Assembly (NCBI RefSeq): GCF_943736995.1
Contig: NZ_OX031157.1
Location: 186,001-250,000, forward strand
Direction of reading: 5' to 3'
DNA from: Sporosarcina sp. Marseille-Q4943
Lineage (GTDB): Bacteria > Bacillota > Bacilli > Bacillales_A > Planococcaceae
DNA: 64,000 nt
The position numbers and the translations under genes were made by a program. Below the pieces are notes generated by a model, which was not told the DNA's origin, searched no databases, and saw only the letters and a program-made list of their open reading frames with translations. Positions 35,116-44,845 of the stretch are shown piece after piece; the stretch's first letter is position 1; every line of letters begins with the position of its first letter.

Positions 35116-36408
35116 TCATTCGAGTTTTTCCGTTTTGATCACTTCAGATGTTTCGGTATCCACGATCACATTATACGTTCCGGTATGTCCGTTCTCGTCG
35201 CGCGTCACCTTTAAGTAGTGCGCAAGTCTTTGTTCCAACCTATCGTTTTCCACATAAGCAAGTTCATTCTCTACTATGCGTACATCTTTATGGAAGAATT
35301 CATTCCAATCCATTTTTTTGATCGATTGTCTATGGAGTTTTTCTTTCCGAATGTATTCCGCAGCGTTCAATCCGATAATATCACCTGTATCCTTGGCGAG
35401 CTTCAAGTGGATGACGTCTGAAAATACTTTCGCACCGTAAAACGGCTCTTCCCTTACAAATACAAAATTCCAAGAAGTGTTATTCTCTCTAGACTCTTCA
35501 TAAACGACATCTTTATATCCGGCAGCCTTCAAGAATTCTTCCGCAGTCCTTTTAATATCTTCAAATGGAAGGGCTGTCTTGCCAAATGGCCTTTCAGATA
35601 GATAAGAAAGCACATGGCCGCCTTTTTCGGTAATGTCAATGTAACCAATGGATTCCCCATCAGAGAATCGTATGTGATAAAACGGATAAGGGGAGCCAGG
35701 CTTGCTTCTTTCAACGCCGATTACATCATTGGAAACTTGCGGAAACAACGTTTTGAAACGGTCTACCGCTTCCGCCTGTGTCACTTTAGCATCGTCGATG
35801 TTTTTTAATTCCTTCTTTTTCATGGCGTCAGACTCACTTGCAGTGAGCGGGAAGTCCGCTTCTGTATATTGCTTTACGGAGGTGCCCATATTGGACCAAG
35901 CGACATTGGGATTTGATGCATCCAATCGTTGCGTCCATTCATCCAACGAATATTGCCTATCGAAGATACCTGCCGTTGCCACCATCCATTCATCTTGCAT
36001 TGCGCCGAGATTTTTCGATGCTTGTGACATCACTTTGTGATACTCGTCAGGATTTGATAACCGATCTGCCTCTTTTGCATAATTGCCTATTCTCCCAAGA
36101 TAATTTATCCAAGAAGTTGAAACGCTTGCATCGAGAGGCAATGACGCGACGGAACTCTTTATATCTGAAGATAATCTCCAAATATCTTCCCTAGCCTTTT
36201 TCGATTCCTCGGAATTATTGAATAGAAGTGTTTGTTTTACGACGGAATTAAGTTCATCAAGTTTTTCCGAAGCTTCGGCCATTTGATTTGCATATTGGTT
36301 GCTCAATGCTATGGCCAGTTTTTCATTTTCTGATGTTTTCGTATAAGCGAAAACAGAAACGACGACAAGTGCATAGGCAAGTACGAATATCATTTTTTTC
36401 ATAGTCAA
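35116..36408 (-). CDS. ypeB: Germination protein YpeB
   Basis: Spore inner-membrane protein that stabilises the cortex-lytic enzyme SleB. The N terminus is a single membrane helix (about 6-22), followed by a helical region and three PepSY-like domains (for example, around FKTLFPQVSNDVIGVE and EEFLKAAGYKDVVYEE). The start is uncertain: a TTG at 36408 has AGGAAGGG 9 bp upstream; an ATG two codons later is possible. It directly follows sleB, as in other spore formers; sigmaG control is expected from family knowledge. Confidence 0.93.
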   Translation of the reverse strand: MTMKKMIFVLAYALVVVSVFAYTKTSENEKLAIALSNQYANQMAEASEKLDELNSVVKQTLLFNNSEESKKAREDIWRLSSDIKSSVASLPLDASVSTSWINYLGRIGNYAKEADRLSNPDEYHKVMSQASKNLGAMQDEWMVATAGIFDRQYSLDEWTQRLDASNPNVAWSNMGTSVKQYTEADFPLTASESDAMKKKELKNIDDAKVTQAEAVDRFKTLFPQVSNDVIGVERSKPGSPYPFYHIRFSDGESIGYIDITEKGGHVLSYLSERPFGKTALPFEDIKRTAEEFLKAAGYKDVVYEESRENNTSWNFVFVREEPFYGAKVFSDVIHLKLAKDTGDIIGLNAAEYIRKEKLHRQSIKKMDWNEFFHKDVRIVENELAYVENDRLEQRLAHYLKVTRDENGHTGTYNVIVDTETSEVIKTEKLE

Positions 36409-36461
36409 CGTAAACAACCCTTCCTTATAGAGCTATTTTCAATCCACCTTTCACATAGCCA

Positions 36462-37247
36462 TCAATGGCAAAAGATATGCAAGCCGATCTTCTTGATTTG
36501 TGGTCGTGACCAAATCCATTTACTCGTCGCGGTGATCGGATTGAAATAATAAATGGCGTTTTCAGAAGGATCCCAGCCATTCAACGCATCAAGCACCGCT
36601 TCTTTCGCACGTTCATTCGGCTCCAGCCAAATCTGTCCGTCGGCTACCGCGGTGAAAGCTAAAGGTTGGAAGATAACACCACTCACTGTATCAGGGAAAT
36701 CGGGGTGTTCGACCCGATTCAAAATAACGGCTGCAACCGCCACCTGGCCTTCATAAGGCTCCCCCCTCGCTTCCCCATAAACGGCATTGGCCATGAGCTT
36801 CAAATCTTGTTCTGAGTACTTGGAAGGTAAATGCGCGTTCTCCTTTGCGCCTCCCCCTTTCTTGACTTGTGCTGAAAGTGGAGTACTTCCATAGTGGGTG
36901 AACTGATTCCCTTTCTTCAGATTGTCCATGACGAATTTTTCATCATAAGAGGAAGCGGCAGTCAGTTTCTTTTTCGTCTTCGACCCGGCAATGCCATCTA
37001 CCGGCAGACCATACTTCTCTTGAAATGAACGTAACGCCCAATAGGTTCCATAACCGAATTTCCCGTCAATTTTCCCGTTATAGAACCCGATGTATTGAAG
37101 TCTCGCCTGTAGTTCGATTACATCATCCCCTGTTGCCCCTCTAGCAAGATCGCGGCCACTGAAAGCATCAATTGTAACTGGGGAAGTTGCATACGCCGAT
37201 CCAAGCAATAACGCAATTGCCACTATTCTTATTAAAAATTTCTTCAA
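36462..37247 (-). CDS. sleB: Spore cortex-lytic enzyme SleB
   Basis: Lytic transglycosylase that cuts muramic-lactam-containing cortex peptidoglycan during germination. The 261-residue protein has a signal peptide (KKFLIRIVAIALLLGSAYA), a peptidoglycan-binding domain (GDDVIELQARLQYIGFYNGKIDGKFGYGT, about 39-100) and a C-terminal Hydrolase_2 domain with the catalytic Glu in MANAVYGEARGE and the end KIGLHIFCH. The start is the TTG at 37247, 8 bp after GGAGG. Partner of ypeB downstream. Confidence 0.95.
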   Translation of the reverse strand: MKKFLIRIVAIALLLGSAYATSPVTIDAFSGRDLARGATGDDVIELQARLQYIGFYNGKIDGKFGYGTYWALRSFQEKYGLPVDGIAGSKTKKKLTAASSYDEKFVMDNLKKGNQFTHYGSTPLSAQVKKGGGAKENAHLPSKYSEQDLKLMANAVYGEARGEPYEGQVAVAAVILNRVEHPDFPDTVSGVIFQPLAFTAVADGQIWLEPNERAKEAVLDALNGWDPSENAIYYFNPITATSKWIWSRPQIKKIGLHIFCH

Positions 37248-37308
37248 TTTCAAACCCTCCTTTCTTTCAGTTTGTCCAAACAAAATCTTTTTATTATCCT
37301 TAAGACAT

Positions 37309-37337
37309 AAAAAAAGATCCGGCTCGTCGGCCAGATC
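37309..37337 (-). terminator. Terminator of prsW
   Basis: GATCTGGC and GCCGGATC arms with a short loop and a run of seven T on the minus strand, about 40 bp after the prsW stop. Confidence 0.82.
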
Positions 37338-37376
37338 AATGCTTACATTTTTGAATACTAGTATTCTTCTCGTTTC

Positions 37377-38066
37377 TTAATTCACTTCGTGCCCATTTTG
37401 GACTTTGCTCCTGAATTGTTGCATAGCAAAAGTATGGGCATGTTTGACACGTGTTAATCCGAACCACCATAAATAGAGCATGAATGGGATGATTAAATAT
37501 AATGACAGGTCACTCACACCTAAAATTCCATTGTAGATGAGATGGAGGATGAATGGCGCGAAGAATGCGAAGAAAAGCATGCCTTTACGATTGGACACAG
37601 TAGTAAATTTCGCTCTTCCTAAGTAATACCCCATGACGACACCGAATAGCGCGTGGCTAGATACAGGCAAAAGAGCCCTTAGGAAGGCTGTGTCCAACCC
37701 GAAGATAAAAAGATAAAGTATATTTTCCACAGTTGCAAAACCGAGTGACACACTTGCACCATAGAGAATACCGTCATAAGCATCTTCGAATTCGACATGC
37801 TTAAATATTGCAATCAACAAGATGAGCCATTTGAAAAACTCTTCAATCCAACTTGAAAAGATCGCATTTCGAAAAAAATCATTCGGGATAATGTTTTCCT
37901 CTTCAAAGACGTGTTGTATGAACATGATAGGAAAGGTCATCATCGCTCCATAAATAAATGTATGAAATAGTGTGCGTGATGGTTCTTTTGCAATCTGTTT
38001 CCTCAGATAAAAATAGCTAAACAGCGCCAAGCCTGGCGCAATCGCTACTGTAAGCAATATGATCAA
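37377..38066 (-). CDS. prsW: Intramembrane glutamic-type protease PrsW
   Basis: Polytopic membrane protease of the PrsW family. In B. subtilis it makes the first cut in anti-sigma-W factor RsiW in response to envelope stress. The 229-residue protein has the key EEFFK motif at 75-79, ENILY near 121, and HALFGVVMGYYLG with the conserved His, within about seven transmembrane helices. The start is a TTG with a distant GGAGGGGG site, so the first residues are uncertain. rsiW itself is not in the window; the sigX/rsiX pair is at 47-48.7 kb. Confidence 0.92.
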   Translation of the reverse strand: MIILLTVAIAPGLALFSYFYLRKQIAKEPSRTLFHTFIYGAMMTFPIMFIQHVFEEENIIPNDFFRNAIFSSWIEEFFKWLILLIAIFKHVEFEDAYDGILYGASVSLGFATVENILYLFIFGLDTAFLRALLPVSSHALFGVVMGYYLGRAKFTTVSNRKGMLFFAFFAPFILHLIYNGILGVSDLSLYLIIPFMLYLWWFGLTRVKHAHTFAMQQFRSKVQNGHEVN

Positions 38067-38106
38067 ACCCGCGCGGCCCCCTCCCTGCCATTATATCACG
38101 CTGCCA

Positions 38107-39087
38107 TCATTTTCGAACTTTGGAAGTCATTTGAATATGCTTGGCAATCATTTCCCCATGCCAACGTCCATTCTCTATGAATATCTCATTGGAATTATTT
38201 CCTGCCGCGATGACACCCGCTATATACAGCCCTTTTACATTGGATTCCATCGTCGTTTCATCGAAGAATGGCCGACCGCTCTCGTCGTCAATCGTAATAC
38301 CCATGCTTTTCAGAAATTCATGGTTTGGGTGATAACCGATCATTGCGAACACAGTGTCAGTTTCAATAGTCTGCCTCGTTCCGTCTTTCTCAAAAGTTAC
38401 GGAAGTAGACGTAATTTCAACGACATGTGAGTTGAAATGCATGTCGATCTCTCCACTCCGGACCATGCTATCAAAGCCAGGAAGAATCCACGGCTTTACG
38501 CTAGGAGAGTAATCAGCACCCCTATAAATGACAGTTACATTTGCGCCGGCACGTGCCAATTCAATAGCAGCATCTACCGCTGAGTTTTTACCTCCGATAA
38601 CGACAACTTTCCGACCGTAATACGGATGGGCCTCCTTGAAGTAGTGGAAAACATTCGGCAATGAAGCGCCGGGTACATCCAATGCATTCGGGTTATCGTA
38701 ATATCCAGTCGCAACGATGACATACTTTGCTTTATAGCTTGCAAGATCGCTCTGCACTGTAAAACACCCATCCGCTTTCTCCACTTTTTCGACCGTTTCA
38801 AAGCTGTTTATCGAAAGCTCCTTCAGCTCAGCGACTTTTCGGTAATAGACGAGTGCATCATTCCGTTTCGGTTTTTCCTTCGCCGTAATAAAGGGAATAT
38901 CCCCGATGGACAGCTTAATGCTTGAACTGAAGAAGGTTTGGTGTGTCGGATAGCGGTAAATTGAGTTGACGATATTTTCTTTCTCGATTATCAACACATC
39001 CAACCCGATATTCTTCAATTCAATGGCGGCGGAGAGACCACATGGGCCCCCGCCGATTACAATTGCATCTTTGTAAATCAATTTCAT
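38107..39087 (-). CDS. ypdA: Bacillithiol disulfide reductase YpdA (Bdr)
   Basis: FAD/NADPH-dependent oxidoreductase that recycles oxidised bacillithiol. The 326-residue protein has the FAD motif AIVIGGGPCGLSAAIEL at the N terminus, a second dinucleotide motif VVVIGGKNSAVDAAIELA near 167 for NADPH, and GLYIAGVIAAGNNSNEIFIENGR at the end. It has no CxxC redox pair, unlike thioredoxin reductase, which is right for this family. It pairs functionally with bshA at 3.7-4.8 kb. Confidence 0.9.
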   Translation of the reverse strand: MKLIYKDAIVIGGGPCGLSAAIELKNIGLDVLIIEKENIVNSIYRYPTHQTFFSSSIKLSIGDIPFITAKEKPKRNDALVYYRKVAELKELSINSFETVEKVEKADGCFTVQSDLASYKAKYVIVATGYYDNPNALDVPGASLPNVFHYFKEAHPYYGRKVVVIGGKNSAVDAAIELARAGANVTVIYRGADYSPSVKPWILPGFDSMVRSGEIDMHFNSHVVEITSTSVTFEKDGTRQTIETDTVFAMIGYHPNHEFLKSMGITIDDESGRPFFDETTMESNVKGLYIAGVIAAGNNSNEIFIENGRWHGEMIAKHIQMTSKVRK

Positions 39088-39123
39088 CATTCTCCTTACA
39101 ATGTACGCAACTATCTTTGTCGT

Positions 39124-39897
39124 TCAATACTTTATCGTAATAACATGGCTTTCAGGAGCTGCCCCAAATCGAAGCGGGACAACCGAAGTGCCATATCCAT
39201 TGCTGATCAATCTCGCTTTTCCGTCGACCTCGGCGAACCGTCCTAACGGATGCAATGCAAACTTCCCGAATCTGATTTGCCCCCCATGCATATGTCCGGC
39301 AACCATCAATTCCGGCGTGCAAATCGTTTCCACTTTCCGGAATAACGATGGGGTATGGGTTGCAACAATCAAATAAGAATAATTTCCCTCATTTTTTAAG
39401 GCGGCCTGGACATCGACATTTCCACTAGAAGGATCGTCAGTGCCGCAAATACCCCACATCGGATGGCCTTCAATAATCGCATCCGTATTCTCTAAGATGA
39501 TACCTTGATGTTTTGCAATGATATTCCGGATAGCGTCTTCACCGATTTCTCTGTCGTTATTACCCCATATAAAAAATAAGGGAGCGAGCTTCGATAGACT
39601 TTTCACATTCCTGTCTACACGTGAAAGCGGAACACCGCCTTCGGCAAGATCTCCGCCAATAATAACGATGTCAATCGGTCCGAAAGATTTTACTTTCCTC
39701 AATAATTGTCCATCTATTCGTCTCCGATGAATGTCCGAAATGAAAAAAACGGACAACTCCTTCCCGTCCTTACCATCTTTCCGAACAGAAAAGGAATGGT
39801 GGACGACATTTTTCCGTTTTGCATAAAAGAACATATATGCAAAAATGCTTCCAAACATCCCGGAAACGAATGCTAAACCAGTAAACACAATTTTCAT
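39124..39897 (-). CDS. ypbG: Membrane-anchored metallophosphoesterase (YpbG-like)
   Basis: Calcineurin-type phosphoesterase with an N-terminal membrane helix (about 4-24). Metal-site motifs occur in order: SDIHR near 55, GGDLAEGG near 82, WGNNDRE near 111, ATHTP near 180 and GHMHGGQIRFG near 198. All five family blocks are present, so it should be active. The substrate is unknown; neighbouring genes give no hint. Length is 257 residues. Confidence 0.85.
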   Translation of the reverse strand: MKIVFTGLAFVSGMFGSIFAYMFFYAKRKNVVHHSFSVRKDGKDGKELSVFFISDIHRRRIDGQLLRKVKSFGPIDIVIIGGDLAEGGVPLSRVDRNVKSLSKLAPLFFIWGNNDREIGEDAIRNIIAKHQGIILENTDAIIEGHPMWGICGTDDPSSGNVDVQAALKNEGNYSYLIVATHTPSLFRKVETICTPELMVAGHMHGGQIRFGKFALHPLGRFAEVDGKARLISNGYGTSVVPLRFGAAPESHVITIKY

Positions 39898-40033
39898 ATT
39901 ACAACTCCCATAAAGTGAAACTTCAACCAGCGAGACCTTTGGACCCCACTAATACTGAGCAAAAAAGCTGCTTTTTTGATTACTTGCTTCTTATTTGAAG
40001 TGGATATGTGACGGTCAATGAATGCGGGATGAG

Positions 40034-40061
40034 AAAAAGGCAAAGAACGACTTTGCCTTTT
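40034..40061 (-). terminator. Terminator of ypbE
   Basis: AAAAGGCAAAG, 5-bp loop, CTTTGCCTTTT: perfect stem with A/T runs both sides, 20 bp after the LysM gene. The remainder of 39898-40082 shows no feature. Confidence 0.82.
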
Positions 40062-40082
40062 CTACCAATTTCTTAGATTCAT

Positions 40083-40781
40083 TCAGGGGATGATTAACTT
40101 TTGTCCTGCCATTATATCATTGGATGAAAGACCGTTTGCTTTTTTTATCTTTGCGATTCCCGCGTCTGACCCGTAATAATTTACGGAAATTCGGTAAAGC
40201 GTTTCATTGGCCGCGACAATATGCGTTCTAGCTTTCGTGTTTTGTTCAGTTTTGGTTTCAGCTTTTGGTTTCTCTTCCACTTTCGGAGTTTCAGTCTGCT
40301 TCGGCGCTTCCGTCACTTTCGGAGTTTCCTTTTTTTCAACGGCCGGAGGGGTGACATTCACCGGCGTTTTTTTAGATTCGTCTTTCGACTGATTGGCAGT
40401 TCCCTTTTCAGCATCCCCATTCACCTGCTCTTCATCCTCTTTTTCTTTATCCGAATCGATGATGATTGAGTCAGGATTATCACTTGTACCAGGTGAAGTA
40501 TTCGTTCCATACTCTACAGGAGTTTCTAAACTATCGACCTTAGCGGATCCGCTATCTGAACCAAAGTAGAAATTATAAATGACATAGACAAAAATCAAGA
40601 TCGGAATGAATGTAAAAATGCCTAGTATTACATTGATCGTCGTATAGCTGGATGTTTTCTTCTGTTTGCGACGTCTGCCATGGCGCTCTGCACGCGAAGG
40701 CAAAATCGCATCTTCATTGCGATCAACCATGATCTCTCTGCGATGCTCTTCAAATTCAACTTTGTAATCATTATTTTTCAT
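40083..40781 (-). CDS. ypbE: LysM-domain membrane protein YpbE
   Basis: The 232-residue protein has a basic cytoplasmic start (HGRRRKQKK near residue 40), one transmembrane helix (about 52-72), and a long low-complexity outer linker rich in Glu, Lys, Pro and Thr with PK(V/A)E-type repeats. A C-terminal LysM domain follows (THIVAANETLYRISVNYYGS ... ANGLSSNDIMAGQKLIIP), which binds peptidoglycan GlcNAc. It probably tethers membrane to wall; its specific role is unknown. The start ATG at 40781 or two codons earlier fits GGAG. Confidence 0.85.
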   Translation of the reverse strand: MKNNDYKVEFEEHRREIMVDRNEDAILPSRAERHGRRRKQKKTSSYTTINVILGIFTFIPILIFVYVIYNFYFGSDSGSAKVDSLETPVEYGTNTSPGTSDNPDSIIIDSDKEKEDEEQVNGDAEKGTANQSKDESKKTPVNVTPPAVEKKETPKVTEAPKQTETPKVEEKPKAETKTEQNTKARTHIVAANETLYRISVNYYGSDAGIAKIKKANGLSSNDIMAGQKLIIP

Positions 40782-40861
40782 CGACATATTCTCCTATTCA
40801 GTGGTGCTCTTCTTTATATTATGACGAATATTGTCGCAAAAGTAAACGGACATCAGACCTG

Positions 40862-42298
40862 TTATCCAAGTAGAATGGTAATTCTATCATCCCAACTGAC
40901 TCTTTCTTTCGTACTCTCCTTCATTACTTTTTCCTTAAGCCACTTAATCGGTCCAAGACCACAGTTCGAGCAACAATCGTCCGGCTTTCTCCTACACGTT
41001 TCGCCAAAATACTTCAGCGCACTTTGTCGGATGCACGCCCCGCTTGTGACAAGATGGATCATTTGTTGGAGCTGTTCCTGCTTTTCGTTCGATAGCCCCT
41101 GTAGTTGGAGTAAGAGTTCGTCCAACGAATAACGCTCTAGATAATAATCAATTACCCGTTTGCCTGTCTCTGTCAAACTAGCAAGCTCCCCAGCCTTTTC
41201 GGCTGAATGGCCGTCAGAGATCATCTTAACGTAATGACGGATCTCGCCTTCGTCAGGCATATCCGATTGGATGATAAAGTTCGTCGTCTGCTCATCAGTC
41301 GGCATATAGAGCAGCGTGGCGGCAGCCGGACCTCCGTCTCTACCCGCCCTCCCGACTTCTTGTATATACGCGGCAACCGTCGGGGGCATATGGTCATGGA
41401 TGACTTGCCGTATGTCATCTTTATGAACACCCATTCCGAACGCATTTGTTGCACATATCCATTCAAGATCGCCGTTCAGGAACTGTTCCTGGATGATGGA
41501 ACGGTCCTCCTGTTCCTTCCCAGCATGGTACGACTGTACGGAGATACCTTCTAATTGAAGCACCATAGCCAATTCGTCAGCTCGTTTTCTCGAAGATGCA
41601 TAAATGATTCCCGGGCCAGTCGTTTGCGTGACCCTTTCTTTAATCCATGCCGTTTTTTCAAAAGTGGAATGCACTTCCATGATTGAATAAGAAATATTCG
41701 GCCGATCCAATGAATGACGTTGAACAATTGGCTTCTCCATTCGAAGATATTGCTGAATATCGTGTAACACTTTTTCATTCGCTGTGGCCGTCAATGCGAG
41801 GACGGGAGGACGATCCATCTTATTCAAGAACTCACCGATCCGCAAATAGTCCGGACGGAAATCAAATCCCCATTGTGAAATACAATGTGCTTCATCCACA
41901 ACAACTAATGAAATCTGCAGTCGTTCCAGCTGACGGCTAAATGAGTCTTGGGTGAGCATTTCTGGGGAAACGTAAATGAATTTAAAGTGTGGGAGCTGTC
42001 CAATGCTTCTTTGTCGCTCGGTATACGGCAAAAAAGAATTTAATGCGATGACCCGCTTTTCGCCGTTCTGTCTCATTCGCATCGCCTGATCTTCCATCAA
42101 AGAAACGAGTGGGGAAATAATGATGACAGAGCCTTGCATAATCGTTCCAGGCAGCTGATAGCAAAGGGATTTCCCCATCCCTGTTGGTAAAATGGCAATT
42201 GTATCTTGTCCGTTCAAAACGTGACGAACCACTTCTTCCTGTCCTGGCCTAAAGTTTTCATATCCGAATCGGTCTTGCAAAATCTTTTTTAAGTCCAT
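40862..42298 (-). CDS. recS: RecQ-family ATP-dependent DNA helicase (short RecS form)
   Basis: 3'-5' DNA helicase for repair and recombination. Walker A PTGMGKS lies at 38-44 and DEAH near 135 with the RecQ-type aromatic loop SQWGFDFRPDYLRIG. The helicase C motifs include QEVGRAGRDG near 313, and a Zn site follows (Cys residues in SGACIRQ, GETCRRKPDDCCSNCG). The 478-residue protein ends soon after the zinc region and lacks the HRDC domain, as in B. subtilis RecS. It overlaps ypbB by one base (TAATG), so translation is coupled. Confidence 0.93.
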   Translation of the reverse strand: MDLKKILQDRFGYENFRPGQEEVVRHVLNGQDTIAILPTGMGKSLCYQLPGTIMQGSVIIISPLVSLMEDQAMRMRQNGEKRVIALNSFLPYTERQRSIGQLPHFKFIYVSPEMLTQDSFSRQLERLQISLVVVDEAHCISQWGFDFRPDYLRIGEFLNKMDRPPVLALTATANEKVLHDIQQYLRMEKPIVQRHSLDRPNISYSIMEVHSTFEKTAWIKERVTQTTGPGIIYASSRKRADELAMVLQLEGISVQSYHAGKEQEDRSIIQEQFLNGDLEWICATNAFGMGVHKDDIRQVIHDHMPPTVAAYIQEVGRAGRDGGPAAATLLYMPTDEQTTNFIIQSDMPDEGEIRHYVKMISDGHSAEKAGELASLTETGKRVIDYYLERYSLDELLLQLQGLSNEKQEQLQQMIHLVTSGACIRQSALKYFGETCRRKPDDCCSNCGLGPIKWLKEKVMKESTKERVSWDDRITILLG

Positions 42299-43335
42299 TA
42301 GTTATTCACTTCCTTACAAGCAGTCATGATGAGTCGAAGCTCGAAATAGGAAAGTGCTTCAAATTCATTTTTCAATAATTTCAGCCTCTTCGTTCCCATC
42401 TCTTTCGATTTCGATAAGACCGCCTGGATCTGTTCCTCTGATACGAAATGAGTGACCGGGAAGCGGTTATCATTCATCGCCATCTCAATGACATGGTCTT
42501 CAATCGTGCTCATCTTCAGTTTTCGTATCGCTGCTATGTTCTCCAATGAGTGGCCTTGGTCAAAGAGTCTTTTCGTATGCATTGCCGAATCAGTCAAATA
42601 GGAATGGACCTTTATGTCGTAAGCAATTTTATTCAGGAAAGGATAATCATCCTTTCCTTCTATGACAGGTAATAGCCTATGTAAGCTTTCAATGAATAAT
42701 AGACGAAGGGCTTCAGTAGATGCGTTCATGTCCATAGCTAACTGATCCCACGTCTTTGCCGTTTCGGATCTTCCGGTCAACCTGCATGCAAAAATGGTTT
42801 TCTGAATATCGCTCATTCCACTTTTCAGTAGCGACAATTTCAACTCGTCGCCGATCTGTTTTGCAAAAACAGGGTCGGTGATCGGCTGCCCTTCTAGAAG
42901 TCGCCTCACGAAAAGCTGAATTTCCCGCTCCCTTTGTATCGGAGTAAATGAAGCTTCCCCTGCGCGCATATAGGAGAGCGTCTGGACGAGCAACGAAAGT
43001 CTTTTGAAAAACATCAATTCACGGCCTCTATAATCCCAGCCTTTAAAATGGAATTCAGGCAACCTTTCCACTTTGTCCTTCCCTTCCTCTGTCAGTTGCA
43101 CAAACTTATCATTTTGGACAATCAGTCCTGAGCTCAACAACTTATCGGCAGCTTCAACGTAAGTCCCTTCTTCCAGTTTCGGTAAAATTCCGAAAAATGG
43201 TTTGACATTGAAATATTCTACGTCTTGCAATGTCTGTCCTGATTTTTTGCCGCGCAATAGATGAAGACCGGCATTCAAGGTCCGCTGTCCGTTCATTTTA
43301 CCAATAAGAAATAGTAGAATTGATGACAAATTCAT
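42298..43335 (-). CDS. ypbB: Helicase-associated helix-turn-helix protein YpbB
   Basis: The 345-residue protein is found next to recS in Bacillales. It has no enzymatic motif. The C-terminal region (about 265-330; [30 protein letters not shown]) is a helix-turn-helix of the type also found at the C terminus of some RecQ proteins. That suggests a DNA-binding partner of RecS (inference). The start ATG has GGGGGG 6 bp upstream. Confidence 0.82.
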   Translation of the reverse strand: MNLSSILLFLIGKMNGQRTLNAGLHLLRGKKSGQTLQDVEYFNVKPFFGILPKLEEGTYVEAADKLLSSGLIVQNDKFVQLTEEGKDKVERLPEFHFKGWDYRGRELMFFKRLSLLVQTLSYMRAGEASFTPIQREREIQLFVRRLLEGQPITDPVFAKQIGDELKLSLLKSGMSDIQKTIFACRLTGRSETAKTWDQLAMDMNASTEALRLLFIESLHRLLPVIEGKDDYPFLNKIAYDIKVHSYLTDSAMHTKRLFDQGHSLENIAAIRKLKMSTIEDHVIEMAMNDNRFPVTHFVSEEQIQAVLSKSKEMGTKRLKLLKNEFEALSYFELRLIMTACKEVNN

Positions 43336-43367
43336 GGCTGGCCCCCCTTAAAATAAATGTTTTATTG

Positions 43368-43396
43368 TTGAAAACAAATGAAAACAGCTTTAGAAT
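43368..43396 (+). promoter_or_regulatory. SigmaA promoter of fer
   Basis: TTGAAA (43368-43373), 17-bp spacer, TAGAAT (43391-43396), 48 bp before the fer start. It is in the 109-bp divergent gap between ypbB and fer. Confidence 0.75.
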
Positions 43397-43414
43397 GAGA
43401 AGGGAACTAAATAG

Positions 43415-43702
<288 letters not shown>

Positions 43703-43714
43703 GTCACAACAACC

Positions 43715-43761
43715 AAGAGGCTGCCCGGAATAAATCGTTCCGGACAGCCTCTTGGTTTTTT
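43715..43761 (+). terminator. Terminator of fer
   Basis: AAGAGGCTGCCCGGAA pairs with TTCCGGACAGCCTCTT around a 7-bp loop (one mismatch), followed by GGTTTTTTT. Confidence 0.9.
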
Positions 43762-43764
43762 TAT

Positions 43765-43918
43765 AACGGATTTCCGGCAGGGCGGGTGCTCGCAAAAGCC
43801 GTTCTTCGTTACGGCAAGGGCAAAGATGTGCTCCCAACGCTTCGCTTTTGGTCGCAAAAGCCGTTCTTCGTTACGGCAAGGGCAAAGACGTGCTCTCAAC
43901 GCTTTGCTTTTGCTTTAA
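43765..43918 (+). repeat. Family B repeat (copy 4), reduced to tandem core units
   Basis: Starts GGATTTCCGGCAGGGCGGG, then carries a partial and two 62-bp spaced copies of the core (GTGCTC at 43828 and 43890; GCAAAAGCCGTTCTTCGTTA repeated). The copies differ at a few positions. The other end cassette is missing; the element stops in A+T-rich sequence before the lipoprotein gene. Confidence 0.82.
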
Positions 43919-43951
43919 TTTAAACAATTCCGGATAATCGAGTTGAAACGG

Positions 43952-44695
43952 TTAAGATGAAATTCCTAAAATATATTCCCGAGTAAGCTGCAACATCTTC
44001 TCTTGCATGTCTTCATCATTTTTTTGTCTGTCAATTAGATAGCCGACGTGATAAATGTATCCATTGTAATAAGCGTAAAATTCATTTGCAGCAGTACCAA
44101 CGGATATTATCTTGTTATCTGCTTCATTATAATCGTAATATCTATAAAGCAATGCACTATTTGTTGTGAGGACTTGCTGGTAGATCGGCAAGTTATCCGT
44201 CAGGCGTTCCTTCTTTAACTTATTCCCCACAGAATCTACTTCGTCCGAAATGTCATGACCTTCCAGCGGATTTCGATCGCTTTCTGTTATTGAAATGACA
44301 AAAAAATTATCTGTGTTGCCATACTCGTTTTTACCAAGATAATTGACTTGGACTTGGCTTATCTCTTTTCCTTCTTTGCTAGTTGAAGTGACAAAATAGA
44401 CTTTCTCTTCATTAACCTCAAAGGGCAACCTATTCAGATCGACTGGATGTATGACTTTTTTCATTTCATCGGGTAAGGAAGACGACGACACTTCATTCAT
44501 TGAAAGTGGTTTGTAGAATTTAATGTTTTTCCTATCCTTCAGCCCATCATAAGTATGAAAATACTCACTAAACGTTGGGTTATCGCCTTTTACTTTTTTA
44601 AGATTCGTTTGATTAATTGTACACCCGACCAAGAGAGAAATTATAACAATAATCGGCGATAATTTTATTAATACTTTTTTCGTTAGCATGAGCAC
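43952..44695 (-). CDS. Putative lipoprotein of unknown function
   Basis: I do not recognise the family. The 247-residue protein has a lipoprotein signal peptide: KKVLIKLSPIIVIISLLVGC with the lipobox Cys at about residue 25. The mature part is Asn/Lys/Asp-rich with no known motif or second membrane segment, so it should sit outside the membrane. The start is a GTG with GGAAAGGG 8 bp upstream. Together with the APH-fold gene it interrupts the core order between fer and ribU, is richer in A+T than its neighbours by eye, and borders a repeat, suggesting acquisition. Confidence 0.7.
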   Translation of the reverse strand: MLMLTKKVLIKLSPIIVIISLLVGCTINQTNLKKVKGDNPTFSEYFHTYDGLKDRKNIKFYKPLSMNEVSSSSLPDEMKKVIHPVDLNRLPFEVNEEKVYFVTSTSKEGKEISQVQVNYLGKNEYGNTDNFFVISITESDRNPLEGHDISDEVDSVGNKLKKERLTDNLPIYQQVLTTNSALLYRYYDYNEADNKIISVGTAANEFYAYYNGYIYHVGYLIDRQKNDEDMQEKMLQLTREYILGISS

Positions 44696-44729
44696 GACCG
44701 CATCCCTTTCCTTAAAAAAAATTCCAAGT

Positions 44730-44822
44730 TCATAGCAGCCCTATAACATCCAAGCCTTCTTCAAATGGATATATATTTGCTGCGTTGAATAATTCCTGTC
44801 GTTCGTGTGTTAAGAAAAACAT
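44730..44822 (-). CDS. Possible 30-residue micro-ORF after the APH-fold gene
   Basis: An ATG at 44822 follows AAAAAGGAGTGGAGAG, a very strong ribosome site, and opens 30 codons (MFFLTHERQELFNAAN..., ending GLLGL-like IGLL). It starts 23 bp after the phosphotransferase stop. It could be a real small protein or the 5' remnant of a longer gene broken at this edge of the accessory pocket. Confidence 0.4.
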   Translation of the reverse strand: MFFLTHERQELFNAANIYPFEEGLDVIGLL

Positions 44823-44845
44823 CTCTCCACTCCTTTTTGAGTGTC

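Noticed and set aside
38107..39087. Thioredoxin reductase
   Set aside because: It has both dinucleotide-binding motifs but no CxxC pair; it fits YpdA.
43765..43918. Possible CRISPR-like repeat after fer
   Set aside because: Same tandem core unit as at 58.2 kb; no distinct spacers.
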